Origin: Austropuccinia psidii
Lineage: Eukaryota; Basidiomycota; Pucciniomycetes; Pucciniales; Sphaerophragmiaceae
Assembly (NCBI GenBank): GCA_023105745.1
Contig: JALGQZ010000011.1
Coordinates: forward strand, 34,346,594-34,410,593
Reading direction: 5' to 3'
DNA: 64,000 nt
The number at the start of each line of letters is the position of its first letter. Position 1 is the first letter of the stretch. Shown one piece after another: positions 39,401 to 49,814 of this stretch. Below the pieces are notes generated by a model. It was not told the origin of the DNA. It saw nothing but the letters and a program-made list of their open reading frames with translations, and did not search any database. The position numbers were made by a program, and so were the translations under genes.

Positions 39401-40356
39401 TAAAGTAATATCATGGACTGTCATATTCACCAATATCATTAGTGACAGAGATCCCAAATTTGCCTCAGCACTGTTTAAAACCTTCACCAATTATTTGGAA
39501 CAACGCTATCTTTCTCTGCAGTGTATCACCCACAAACTTATGGTCTAGCTGAAAGAATGATCCAAACTATGGAATACACAGTCAGAAGATTTTGCGCATA
39601 GGGCCTAGAGCTCAAAGATTGTAATGTATTCACCAAGGATTGGTGTGTCCTTTTGCCTGCACTGGAACTAGCATATGAAACATCTGTTCATTCAAGTTCC
39701 AATCAAACTCCTGCTATTTCAGATAAATAATTTAATCTCAGACTACCACGATATTTATTGACAAAATATCTATTTTAAATAAATCCCACATCTTCTAGAT
39801 TCAAGCTAATTCTAGACAAAGCTAGAAAGAATGCAGTAAGATTCATGGAGGACTCATTTTCATATTCCAAAGACAAATGGAATAAGTCACATGCTACTCC
39901 AGACTTCAAAACAGGAGACCTGGTGCTTGTATCTACCATTAATATCAATAACATCAAAGGATGAAAAAGTCTTAAAGACTCTTTTTCAGAACCTTTTTCA
40001 TCAAAGCCCTGAATGGGGAACCCTCTTTTGAAGTAGAATTATCTGAGGAACTTAGTAGTAAGCACCCTAGATTTTCAGTAAGCTTGATAAAACCTTAAAA
40101 CTGTGGTGATTGTGAAATATTCCCCTTAAAGAGTAATTTTTCCCAGCATATACCTCCTTTTGAACTGTCTGGTGCTAAGAAGATTACCAAGGTTCTCAAA
40201 TAAAGGAAGCTTAGAACTAAAAAAGTAAGGGAAAACCTTGTCAGGTACAGTGACCCAGCTTGTGAAGATGAAAGGTTAGCAGAGAAAGACATAACTGAAG
40301 CTACAAAACTTCTCAAAAGGTTCAGACACACTAGAAATAACAATATTACAAAGTAA
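32819..40356 (+). pseudogene. gag-pol of element D, heavily decayed and split by a solo LTR
   Basis: The homologue of the C start codon is at 32819. Alignable blocks in order: gag remnants (34250-34700), knuckle remnant (near 34880), protease region 35114-35455 (active-site text LYPEVFF where C has LDPGAFC), RT from 35690 to 36061, the solo LTR, the rest of RT from 38055, an RNase H remnant (38616-38760), integrase core 39255-39548 ([25 protein letters not shown]), chromodomain remnant ending at TAA 40354-40356. Dozens of stops and indels. A short deletion lies just before the solo LTR, and another removes most of the RNase H C-terminal half near 38740. Confidence 0.85.
36062..38049 (+). repeat. 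Solo LTR of the A family (1988 bp) inside element D pol
   Basis: TGTGAACCTTTGATA to CAAACCTTACA, homologous along its whole length to 6150-8175. Exact 5-bp duplication CTGAA at 36057-36061 and 38050-38054. A complete element must have inserted and then been lost by LTR-LTR recombination. D pol homology resumes on the other side, within the RT motif KGFHQN. Confidence 0.92.
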
Positions 40357-40360
40357 TACT

Positions 40361-40379
40361 ATCTTTTAGGGGGATGGAA
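40361..40379 (+). other. Polypurine tract of element D
   Basis: Ends TTTTAGGGGGATGGAA directly before the 3' LTR; same position and form as in C. Confidence 0.65.
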
Positions 40380-42168
40380 TGTGAGCCTTAGAGGTATTTC
40401 AATACACCCAAAATACCCAAAATAATAAAATTAAGTTATAATTAAAGTTAATTATAAGATTTGGAAAGGAAATTGAATTATAAAGATGGAAATTGAATAC
40501 AAAAGTAAAAAATAAAACTTCAATTTAACATTAAAATTTAAAATTGTTAAAATACATTTTTACTTGAAAAAATGAAGAAAAATGAATTTTCACCAAAAAT
40601 ATTAAAATAAAAATATTTTTGATAAAAAAATTAATGAAAATTCTTATAGCTTTTTTTCAAATAAATAAACTTATGTTAATTATTTTACCATTTGATTCCT
40701 CATAAGAAATCAGGTGGGGTTTCCTCTGAGTGAACATTCTATGACTCAATTCTAAATAAGCTTAAATTAAGTTTTTAGTATTTTCTGTAAAAAAAACTGA
40801 ATATATATATCCCAGAGACCTTAATTTAATTCAAATTACATGTGGTTTATCCATCAATTTTTGTGTTCAAATTGTGGTGTGTTGTGTATTTTAGAAGCTA
40901 TGCAGAATTGAAGTATTTTCAATTGAAATGTCAAAATGTGTGCCTGTATTACATAAGTAACCTTGGATTTACATATGTGTAATCAATAATCACAGTTGGG
41001 CACTGTACATTTTAGTTGAATTAAATATGTGAAATTTTTAGTCCAATACATTATGAGGAATTAAAAAAATAAATTGGAATGATTAATTTTGGGGGGGAAA
41101 GGAAATTTGGTTCCAAGGGTTCCAGACTTCCCAAAATTTCTTGCTAACAGGAATGAGATGTCAAACTCCATGAAAATTTTCATCACTTTTGGCCTGTAAT
41201 TGAGTCACAGGGTCTCTGACTCAATTGATCATAAGGTTTTGATACCAACAAGGGCAGTTTTAACTGTTTTCAGAAGGGTAAAACTACCCTTAAGTTGAAA
41301 AAATCCTATTAAAAACAGTCTTTCTTAGTTTTGAGGTCTCTTACACACATTTGGGAATGTTTTTGATGCTTGAAACCAGGTATTACTGTAGAAATGGCTG
41401 ATTTAAAAGACTAAAATGGCCAAAACCAGCCTTCTTTTGGTCCAAAAAAGGGTTCAATTTTGACATAATTGGCTTTTTTGTTTTTGGTTTTTTTTTCACG
41501 ACTGATTAAAATAAATTTTACCTCTTTAGTAACAAAATTGGTGGGTATAAAAGAATGTCTTCTTTGCCCCACTTTTCTTTTCATGTTAAAAACTTTCCCT
41601 TTTATAATTGGTTAAAACACTGTTAAACCAATCAATACAAGATTCCAACCACCCTTTTTAAATCATTTTGAACCTTATGAAAACCTGCAAAAATTACTAT
41701 AATCATTGTTTGTAACTTCTATAATCATTTTTACCCTCGAACCACCCCAAAAATCAAATTAAAGAATATTTCCTCACTGTTAACTTTGTCACTTAGTTTC
41801 AAAAATTGCTCTGGTCAATTCTGGGTGTGTTTTCTCTTTGATATTTTTTTCAAGTCTCTATTCTCATATCAATTTCCTGAAGTTATTTTCCCAATTAATT
41901 ACAAGTGAAAATTCTCCTGAAGATATCTCTTTTTTAGCCATTAATATCTCTTGTAGAGTATTATTGGGATAAAGTTTCATTTTTGGCAAAACAATAAATC
42001 TTTATAATATTTTGTTTCATAGTAACAGATTTGAAAACAATAGAACTGGAATGCTGTTTCTTAAGACTCTTAAGATTTACTATTTTCGATGAAATTTTAT
42101 CTTATACAAATTTTGAGGACAGGAAAATCATTTTATTTTTCATCAAATTTTCATATCCACACCTTACA
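40380..42168 (+). repeat. 3' LTR of element D (1789 bp)
   Basis: TGTGAGCCTTAGAGG to CACACCTTACA. It follows the C LTR in reverse complement and the three reassembled pieces of the D 5' LTR. TATAAAAG is kept at 41546-41553. Confidence 0.88.
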
Positions 42169-43308
42169 GGCAGTCATTAAATGGAAAGGGAGATTTTTTA
42201 TTCCATACCATTAGTACCGGCTTCAAGCTTACCAATATAGGTTTCAAAAAATAAGAAGAAGGAGAATAATAACAATAATAATGAAGTGACAAAAAGGCAA
42301 TGTGAAATATACATATACAATTAAGTGATAAATATAATAAAGAGATAAAAAAGGATAAATGGTAAATATTCCAGATATCAAAGATCTCAATTTTACTCTT
42401 AAAATATGCTCCATGGGGAAATTCAACCCCAACTCTACTTTGAAGTAACTCAGTAGCACCAATAGCTTTTAAAATAATATAAAGCTTGAAAATAAGGTAT
42501 CCCTATACAGAAAGCTAAAATTCTGGACTAAAAAGGAAACTTGTCTCTCTTATAAGTTGAAAAGGGGGAGTGTTTCATCAGTGGATTAGACCTTTACCTG
42601 ACTCAAGCCAGATTAGAGATATACCCCAACCAGCTTTCATAAAAGGTATTTTTCTAGAATAATGGAAGGTCCAATGTTTTTTTGGAATTCACAGGAATAT
42701 TTCAGAATATTTTGGAATAATTGTGAATTTCAGAAAAGAAAAGACAAAAATTTATTCAAAAAATAAACAAATTTCAATTTTTTACACAAAGCATTATGCA
42801 CAACATAATTACATGTTACAAATGCAATTTTTACACAATAATATGCAATACATAGACACAATTACAGAAAAATAACATACACTTCAAACACTGCTTTTTT
42901 CAATAAGAAATTTATAAAAACAGTAAAGCATCACATGGCTTCTCCACACTAGGAAATTGCTAGCCCACAGCTATATATGAAAATACTCAAGCACAAAGTT
43001 TTATGAAGAATAATTCTAATCAAAACAGTACATTCTCAAACAGTTTCTCAATGCTATTTCATAATCAATCACAAATTTTCTGTAATGTTAATCTATGAAA
43101 TTCTTGATAATATTAAGAATAATCAAGAGTATCATAACCTTCCTTAGTAGAAAATCTAATAAAATTTATTATTATGATTGCAAATTAATATAATTATTAG
43201 AAATAACTATATAAAAAAATAGATTTATCACTATTAAATAATTCAATAATGGAAAAACTCTTAATAAGTCTAATAAACTAAGATTAGTATATCATTATTA
43301 TTGTTACT
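42169..43308. other. AT-rich interval, no gene seen
   Basis: Probably the right-hand continuation of the DNA that received D. A purine run AAAAGGGGGAG at about 42560-42570, followed by TGTTTCATCAG, looks like a polypurine tract and LTR start of yet another retroelement, but no partner LTR or coding region is visible. Confidence 0.3.
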
Positions 43309-43316
43309 CAAAGCTA
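43309..43316. repeat. Left 8-bp target-site duplication of the hAT-like element
   Basis: CAAAGCTA, repeated exactly at 59109-59116 on the outer side of the right terminus. hAT transposases create 8-bp duplications. Confidence 0.8.
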
Positions 43317-43510
43317 CAGGGCATAGCTATTCGAAGAATTCGGTTTTCACTATTCGAAAAATTCGTCTTCGAATTCGAATTTTTGAACCAAAAAATGAAA
43401 ACCCAAAAATTCGAATAAAAAATTTTGAAAAAAAGATCCATTCGAATTTTTCAACCTCCAAATTAAAATTCGAAACGAAAATCTCGAATTTTGGTTGAAA
43501 AAATGATTTA
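43317..43510 (+). repeat. Left terminus and TTCGAA-rich subterminal region of the hAT-like element
   Basis: At least eight TTCG/CGAA words in 190 bp, far more than elsewhere in this AT-rich window. The two 65-aa frames seen here on opposite strands come from these palindromic repeats and are not genes. Confidence 0.65.
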
Positions 43511-43829
43511 TGAATATAATCCATTAATTAAAAGAAGTGAAAAATGCTATTTATGGTATCAACAACAGAATAACCATGCCATAAATGGTATTAAAAATAT
43601 ATTTATGGCATCAAAAATGGCACAAAAAATTCCGTTGATGCCATTTATGGAACCAACAATGCCATAAATTGGGCTTTTACCAACCTAGGTATTTTTAGCC
43701 AAACTTTAATTATAAAACATACTTTATTCTTTTTACTAAATAATTACATAATTTTACCAATTTATGGCAAATCCACATATGGGCATACATGCTTTTGCCA
43801 AATTACTTCCATGAGTGTACCAATAACCC

Positions 43830-45170
43830 AGATTAATTATGAGTATTTATAGCTCATTGTAATTAATTGAAATGAATTTAAATAAATTGAGATTGATTGA
43901 AATACATGAAACTTAATAACCATTATTTGAAGCTGATACAAACCAACAAAATTGATCAGCATTAGTTGAAACTAGTAAAAATTAATTAGAATTGTTTAAA
44001 ATTTAAAATGAATGACAATAATTTCAAAGAACTTCAAATAAATAGAACTTGACAGAAATCATTGCAAGCTAATTGAAAGTAATAAAAAGGATGAACATTA
44101 CTTAAATTGGTGAAAATGTAATAGAACTGCCAAAAATTAATTAAAATTAATTAGAATTTATGAAAATTAATTATAATCAATTGAAATTAATTAAAATTGA
44201 TTACAATTAATCTAAATCAATTAAAATTAATTAAAATTGATTAGAATTGATTAAAATTAATTAAAGTTAATTAAAATAAATTCAAATTAATTCAAATTAA
44301 TAACATAAATGCAAAATAAGCCAAATTAAAAAATAAATAAAGCTAATCAAAATTAATTAAATTAATTTTAAAATTAATCAAAATGAACTACAATTAATTA
44401 AATTTCATCAAAACTAATTAAGATTATGCAAAATCAATTAAAATCTATCAGTATTAATTAATATTAATTAAAAGTTATCAAAATTAATTAATATCAATCA
44501 ATATTAATCAAAATAAATCAAAATTAATTAATTCGATTGAAATTGTTCAAAATTAATTAAATTTATTTAAATTTAATTCAAATTAATTGATATTAATTAA
44601 ACTCAATTAATATCAATTAAAATTAATTAAAATTAATTGAAATTAATTACAATTAATTAATATTAAATAAAATTAATCAAATTTAATCAAAATTAATTAC
44701 AACTAAGTAAAATCAATTAACATTACTTAATTCAATTAAAATTAATAATTTAAATAAAATTGATTGCAATTACTTGCAATTAATCAAAATTGATTGAAAT
44801 TAATTAAAATTAATTTTAAAATTAATCAAAATTCATTAAAATTAATTAAAATCAATCAAAATTAATTTGAAAATGAATGCAAATTCATGACAATTAATTA
44901 AAATTCATTAGAATTACTCAAAATTAATTAAAATTAATTAAAATTAATTAAAATTAATTGAAATTAATTAATATTAATTAATATTAATCAGAATTAAATA
45001 CAATTAATCACAATTACTTAAAATGAATTAAATTTAACCAAAATCCATTACAATTAATCAAAATGCATTAAATTTAATTATAATTAATTAAGATTAAATA
45101 AAATTAAATAAACTTAAGAAAAATTAATTATAATTAATTCAAATTAATTAAAAATACTTCATTACTTATT
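43830..45170. repeat. AATT-rich low-complexity arm, left
   Basis: About 1.3 kb of degenerate tandem words of the type AATTAAAATTAATT with a period near 10-11 bases. Almost no G or C. Not coding. Confidence 0.85.
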
Positions 45171-45765
45171 TATTTCCATTAATTATGTTTTATATTTTAT
45201 TTATTCTTATTATTTATATATTCTCTATTTGTATTATTAATTATTATTCATTGTTATTCAGTATGATTTATATTTTAAATATTAGTTATTTTTATTAAAT
45301 TAATCTTCTATTATTTATAGTAAAAATAACTGATAAGTAAAATATTAAATATATATATTCCATAATTATTTATTTTTATTAATTTTATTTTATATTTTAT
45401 ATTTCAATTAGTGTAATTTAATATTAAATATAAGTATTCACTAAGAAAAATGACTAATAAATATCACATATTAAATATATATATTTCTTATTACTTATTT
45501 TGATTAATTATATTTGATATTTATTCTTTTTTGGTTAATTATATTTTATATTTTATATATTTATTATTCTTATTATTGATTGTTTTTATATATTTGTTTT
45601 ATATCTTATTTATTCATTTTTGCATTAATTTTATATATATTTCTTATTATGTATTTTTATTAATTATATTTTACATTTTATTTCTTATTTATTCTTTTTT
45701 TTATGAATTATATATATATTTATTTTTCTTATTATTGATCATTTTTATTTTGTTGCTGTTTTGAT
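45170..45765. repeat. T-rich quasi-repeat tract
   Basis: Strand composition flips from A-rich to T-rich at about 45170. Loosely repeated blocks (TATTTTATTTATTCTTATTAT...) recur about every 120-130 bp. The Tyr/Ile/Phe-only frame at 45531-45764 is an artefact of composition. Confidence 0.7.
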
Positions 45766-45889
45766 TCTCCCAAAAATCAAAAAGAAAGCCAGGGAAGGTT
45801 GCAAAACCTAACACCTGAAACCTAACTAAATGATACATAACCCTTCTCAAAGACCTACGAAATGTAACTCCTCTTGATGAATAATTTTT

Positions 45890-46250
45890 TCCTCAGGGGA
45901 GATCCTTCTTTGATAGATCTCAATCTTTTATTACTAATCATCTCAATATCTCTGCCCTCAAAATCGCCAACTTGATGATTTATTACAATGCTGGACGACT
46001 TGTTGCACCATCTTCTCACTGAGATGGCTACGGATGGGGAAGAAGGCAATTTTCATTAACTCTCCTTTGGAAGTTCATTTTTGACAATATTGCTGCTTAC
46101 GATTTATCTTTGCAGGATGTTTGGTGGCTTGTATTGACGGCTGTATAGAGTCATTTTATTCTCTTCAAAGCTCCCATTATCCATCTGAACCTGCTCAAAT
46201 CATTGATGCATCTTACAAGAACTTGAAAAATATCATTCACCGTGCTAACT
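45890..46250 (+). pseudogene. Unrecognised exon-like fragment inside the hAT-like element
   Basis: Base composition is much less AT-biased than the arms. Acceptor-like TTTCCTCAG (45888-45896) opens a frame reading FDRSQSFITNHLN, then WKFIFDNIAAYDL after one stop. A shifted frame from 46121 (VACIDGCIESFYSLQ) runs up to the E insertion at 46250 and resumes in frame at 55879 (ATSYIVIFSK), with one TGA at 55918, reaching the pelota start. It looks like captured host coding sequence with a stop and a shift. It may be a neighbouring gene or the upstream part of the pelota locus. Function not recognised. Confidence 0.4.
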
Positions 46251-47731
46251 TGTCACAACCATGGCAATTCACCTCCTTGGATCCCCATATGGCATATCAA
46301 GCCACGGTTCCTTTATGGCCAATTGGCCATATCCATCACCAGTGGCCAATATGGCCACGTCATTATCTTATGGACCATTTATGGCCATTTGTGTTTTGGG
46401 GCCTTCATGGCCCTTCACCTCAATCCAGAACCCATAGCGGCAATTTATGCCCAAATGGGTATTTCTGGTCATTTCCCTCAAAACCAGGGGAAATGGCCCA
46501 AATGGCTGTTTTTGGCCATTTGGGCTCATAATGCGCATTTTTGCGCATTTTGCGCACTTTTGCGCATTTGCGCACTTTTTGCGCACTTTGCGCATTTGCG
46601 CATTTTTGCGCACTTTGCGCATTTGTCCAAAAGACACTTTCCCGCCTTTTGGGCCAGTTTTTGGCTCAGAACCCAAAAGTGGCCAAAAACCCCAAAAGGC
46701 CCAGAAACACCATTCCAAGCTCTGAAGCCATTACATCCATCCTTTTCCCTCTGCCTTTCCACCTCAAGACCTTTGGACGTAATCTTCTTGCCAATCAACC
46801 AATATGCCATAAATGATGTTATATATCATTGTGCATCATTTTTCAACAGCAATTCAATGGTGGCAATATCAAATGCTCATTTCAACATTCCAATATCTCA
46901 TCACGTCATCAAGGCACCCAATCATTCAGAGGAATCATCAAGGCTCAAGGGCAAGTGTTTCAGCGTCAAAGACCAACGACGCCATCAAGCAGTCATTGGT
47001 TATTCTCATTCCAAGTATTCCTTCCAAGGGAATACTTTCAATTCATTCTCAAGTGTATTCAAGAGGCAGTGCCAAAAAGAAGTTGTCAAGTGTCAAAGCT
47101 CCACTCAATCCATCTTGGCAACCATATTCATTTCAATACAGTCTGGATCCATCAAGACCTGTATTTCATTTTCAATCATGGGAAATTCATTCAACCCAAT
47201 TCAATTTCAATATTAGCCAGCTGTATCAATTCCCAAAACAATCAATACAGCCTCAAGGATCAATACAGATCAGTTTTCAGCCTGAAGAACTCAAGCTCCC
47301 AACTTTTCACATATACCGGCTACCCTTTCCACCCTGGGGGGTTTTCCCCAGTTAATTAATATATTTTGATTTTATTTTATCTCTATTTTCTTTTCACTTT
47401 AGTTAAGCAAATACTGATATTATTAAGTCAGTCATTTAGCACCTTTCTCTTTCTCTTTCTTCGCCTGTCAATGGATATTTGGTGGTCATATCCTTACTAA
47501 TTCCATTATTCATTTTTGGCAGGTTGAAACAGTGATTAAGGACTTACTTGGTTGGCTCTTTGGCCATTTGGCTTCCCTTTCCTCTTTTGCATCTCATCTT
47601 GTACCTGCATATCTTTTAGAGGAATTTATTCTTTATTTTTATTTCTTTATTCTTTGGAGTCTTCCAAGTGAGTTCCCTGATTGCTGAGTGCCAGGCCACT
47701 CTTGTGTTTCTGTCCAAGAGCCCCTGTGACA
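46251..47731 (+). repeat. 5' LTR of element E (1481 bp)
   Basis: TGTCACAACCATGG to CCCCTGTGACA. Contains a GCGCATTTT minisatellite (46532-46625), ATATA at 47311-47315 as a possible TATA box, and AGTTAATTAATATA at 47350-47363, complementary to the primer-binding site. Long frames inside it in several phases are LTR sequence, not genes. Confidence 0.94.
46532..46625. repeat. GCGCATTTT minisatellite in E 5' LTR
   Basis: Tandem words of GCGCA plus a T run (period about 9-12). The same array in the 3' LTR (54587-54767) is nearly twice as long; this accounts for the 88-bp length difference of the LTRs. Confidence 0.85.
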
Positions 47732-47732
47732 T

Positions 47733-47746
47733 TATATTAATTAACT
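47733..47746 (+). promoter_or_regulatory. Putative self-primer binding site of element E
   Basis: TATATTAATTAACT begins two bases after the 5' LTR and is the exact reverse complement of 47350-47363 in the LTR, about 39 nt downstream of ATATA, where transcription could start. Tf1/sushi-type chromoviruses prime reverse transcription by pairing the RNA 5' end with such a site. No TGG start of a tRNA-type site is seen here. The word is AT-rich, so chance is not excluded. Confidence 0.45.
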
Positions 47747-48444
47747 CATAATTTCTTTTTCATTCTGTTCATTCTTTCTTTATAATTTCATTCACTCATT
47801 TCATCGAAATTATGATTCTTTTACGCTTATGAACTTAATGATTCATCGTCACCTCTCAATTTTCTTTCATTCATTCTTCATTTTGAAAATTGAAAGCTGA
47901 CCCATTTTTTATTTTTGTTATTCTTTTTTAAATCTTTTCAAATCATCAAATTTTCATTCTCATTCATAATTCAGGCGTCATCTTGATTTTCTTTGATTTT
48001 CAAATTTTTCATCAAGATATTCAGACACGTTATTCACATCAAGATTCATAATTGATTTTTTCTTCAAGAATTTTGATTTTTAAAGAATAATTCACTTGAT
48101 TTTGATTGATTGATTGATTTGACATATTTGATTTTGACCTCAAGAAAATTGATTGACCTGAAGATTTCATTGATTTTGCTGATTTTTCACATCAAGAATT
48201 TTGACATAAATTGATTTTTCTTCAAGATTTTCATTTGATTGATTGATTCTGCAAGATTTTTTATTTTGATTGATTTGATTGATTTGATTTTGACTTCAAG
48301 ACTTCATTTGATTTTGATTTATTGACGTACTTGAAGATTTTCATTTTTATTCATTGATTTTTTCCTCAAGATTTGATTGTTGACTCCTTTCAATTCAAGA
48401 AAATTTTGATTTGTAATTCATTGTTTCATTCCATTCCTGATATC
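47747..48444 (+). other. Leader of element E, rich in TTGATT/TCAAGA words
   Basis: About 700 nt without an open frame of interest. From about 47930 it is built of recurring 'CAAGA', 'TTTTGATT' and 'GATTGATT' words, a low-complexity leader directly before gag. Confidence 0.6.
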
Positions 48445-49782
48445 ATGCCTGTTCAACACTCACCTCCAGCAAGACAGACAAGATCTCAGGCCAGAGCTCA
48501 AGCTGTTCTCACTCCAACTCCAAGAGCTCCTCTAGATGGCACCCCAGCAGTTCCTCAACTGAGGGCCCAATTAGATAGAGGACCCCGCATGGAAGGAGCA
48601 GCACCATCCAGGAAGGAAGGAAGAGGGCCAAGAAGATCATGTTCATTTTCAGGAGTAGTTGGCGGATTTCCAGGAACTTCAAGGACTATTTTCAAAGGTC
48701 CAGGTGAAGATGGTGAAGAGGAGGAGGAGAATTCTGTGGAAGAGGAAGAGTCTGATGGTACTGAAGGTGTCCCTGCTCCGGTGGAGGCATCCCAAGGTAC
48801 TGGAGGGCCAACTCTAGCCCAGTCTAATCAGCCTGTCTCTCATCAGTCTGAACCATCTTTATTGGCCATCATGCAGCAAATGACTCAGATTATGGCCAAT
48901 CTTCAAGCAGCTTCATCTTCTGAAGCATCAAGACCACCAGCCTTCAAGACTCCATCTATGAAGGCACCGGAATGCTTTGATGGGACTCAGCCCTTCAAAG
49001 TTAGAAGTTTCATTCAGTCTTGTCAATTGATATTTCATAATGATCCGGCAAACTTCGCTCAAGACAGAAAGAAGGTCCTTTATGCCACTTCATTTCTCAT
49101 TGGCAGGGCTGCAAAATGGATTGAGCCTTATCTTTCCAATCTCACCAATCAAGATTCAAATTACCTTCTCAATTCTTGGCTTTTATTTGAATCTCAACTC
49201 TTCACTTTATTTGGTGACCCGAATGAAGTCAGAAAAGCAGAAGCTGAGTTGTATTCTTTAAGAATGAAAGAAGGTGGGCATGTATCCTTATACATTGCTG
49301 ATTTCAGAAGCTTAGTCTCAAGAATCGGGGATTGGGGTGAAAGAGCTCTCATCCATCATTTCAGGAAGGGATTGCCATCCAGGATTTTGGATCAATTGGC
49401 CTCCCATCCTTCAAGAATTGACTCTCTTCAAGACTTAATGGACGTTACCCTGGAACTTGATACCAGGTACCATGAGAGGCAAAATGAAAAGAGTCATCAT
49501 CAAGAGAAGAAGCCAGAAGCCTCAAAGTCAAGTTCTTCTCATCCTCAAAATTCTTCAAGTTCAAGTCATAAGAAGAAGAAGAATTTTCAGAAGAGGGACA
49601 AGCCCCATTCGTCTTTGTTGAATAAAGATTTCAAGCTCATGAACTCTGAAAAAGAAAGAAGAATCAAGGAGGGTCTTTGTACCTATTGTGGTGGGAAGCA
49701 TAGTCTTGAGTCCTGTTTCAAAAGGCCTCAAAACAAGCTTACCCAACCGTCAGGCAAATTTCCCAGCCAGGGAAAAGCCTGA
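48445..49782 (+). CDS. Gag of element E, 445 aa
   Basis: I chose ATG 48445 (MPVQHSPPARQTRSQ). The frame is open further upstream, but that part is leader-like. The N-terminal third is Arg/Pro-rich, then a Glu-rich acidic stretch (48715-48760). A Gag/capsid domain follows (residues about 175-330, including FDGTQPFKVRSFIQ, AAKWIEPYLSN, LFGDPNEVRKAE). Then comes a Lys/Ser-rich linker and a zinc knuckle, CTYCGGKHSLESC, with spacing CX2CX3HX4C, one residue shorter than the usual CX2CX4HX4C. The frame ends with TGA at 49780-49782, six bases beyond a slippery heptamer. Confidence 0.92.
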   Translation: MPVQHSPPARQTRSQARAQAVLTPTPRAPLDGTPAVPQLRAQLDRGPRMEGAAPSRKEGRGPRRSCSFSGVVGGFPGTSRTIFKGPGEDGEEEEENSVEEEESDGTEGVPAPVEASQGTGGPTLAQSNQPVSHQSEPSLLAIMQQMTQIMANLQAASSSEASRPPAFKTPSMKAPECFDGTQPFKVRSFIQSCQLIFHNDPANFAQDRKKVLYATSFLIGRAAKWIEPYLSNLTNQDSNYLLNSWLLFESQLFTLFGDPNEVRKAEAELYSLRMKEGGHVSLYIADFRSLVSRIGDWGERALIHHFRKGLPSRILDQLASHPSRIDSLQDLMDVTLELDTRYHERQNEKSHHQEKKPEASKSSSSHPQNSSSSSHKKKKNFQKRDKPHSSLLNKDFKLMNSEKERRIKEGLCTYCGGKHSLESCFKRPQNKLTQPSGKFPSQGKA

Positions 49783-49814
49783 GTGAAGATCATGTTGTGT
49801 TCAATGGTCTTCAC
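49770..49814 (+). promoter_or_regulatory. -1 programmed ribosomal frameshift signal between gag and pol of element E
   Basis: Slippery heptamer G GGA AAA at 49770-49776, in phase with gag codons GGA AAA. A 6-nt spacer follows (49777-49782, containing the gag stop). Then an 11-bp stem: 49783-49793 (GTGAAGATCAT) pairs with 49804-49814 (ATGGTCTTCAC) with one U-G wobble and a 10-nt loop. A -1 slip enters the pol frame, which is open from 49710. All parts fit the eukaryotic -1 consensus. Function is inferred, not measured. Confidence 0.8.

Larger units (their letters stand above)
10160..42168 (+). mobile_element. Element D: old, decayed Ty3/Gypsy element holding nested insertions B, C and a solo LTR
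   Basis: Removing B, C and the solo LTR, each with one TSD copy, leaves about 9.6 kb, close to its intact relative C (10.1 kb). Pieces of the 5' LTR are 10160-11568, 21846-21909 and 32013-32345 (about 1806 bp together), matching the 1789-bp 3' LTR at 40380-42168. The interior is 32346-40379. It is closest to C in protein and LTR sequence. Flanking pentamers GGAAA and GGCAG do not match, so the original TSD has mutated or the ends were altered. It is the host of all insertions between 11.6 and 38 kb. Confidence 0.85.

Noticed and set aside
10155..42173. Target-site duplication of element D
   Set aside because: GGAAA and GGCAG agree in only three of five bases; I do not claim a TSD.
42560..42575. 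Purine run followed by TGTTTCATCAG as the 3' end of a Copia-type element
   Set aside because: No coding region or partner LTR; motif alone is too weak.
43301..43524. Two 65-aa frames on opposite strands
   Set aside because: Both arise from palindromic TTCGAA subterminal repeats of the hAT-like element.
43830..45170. CRISPR-like or centromeric satellite array
   Set aside because: No regular spacers or sharply defined monomer; the AATT words are degenerate and bounded by a transposon's ends.
45531..45764. 77-aa hydrophobic frame (Tyr/Ile/Leu/Phe)
   Set aside because: Product of a T-rich low-complexity tract; not a membrane protein gene.
46121..47359. Long frames (up to 324 aa) in three phases over the E 5' LTR, repeated at 54120-55502
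   Set aside because: They lie in LTR sequence, are the same in both LTRs, have no recognisable domain and are kept open by the low stop density of the GCGCATTTT array and Ser/Gln/Ile-rich repeats.
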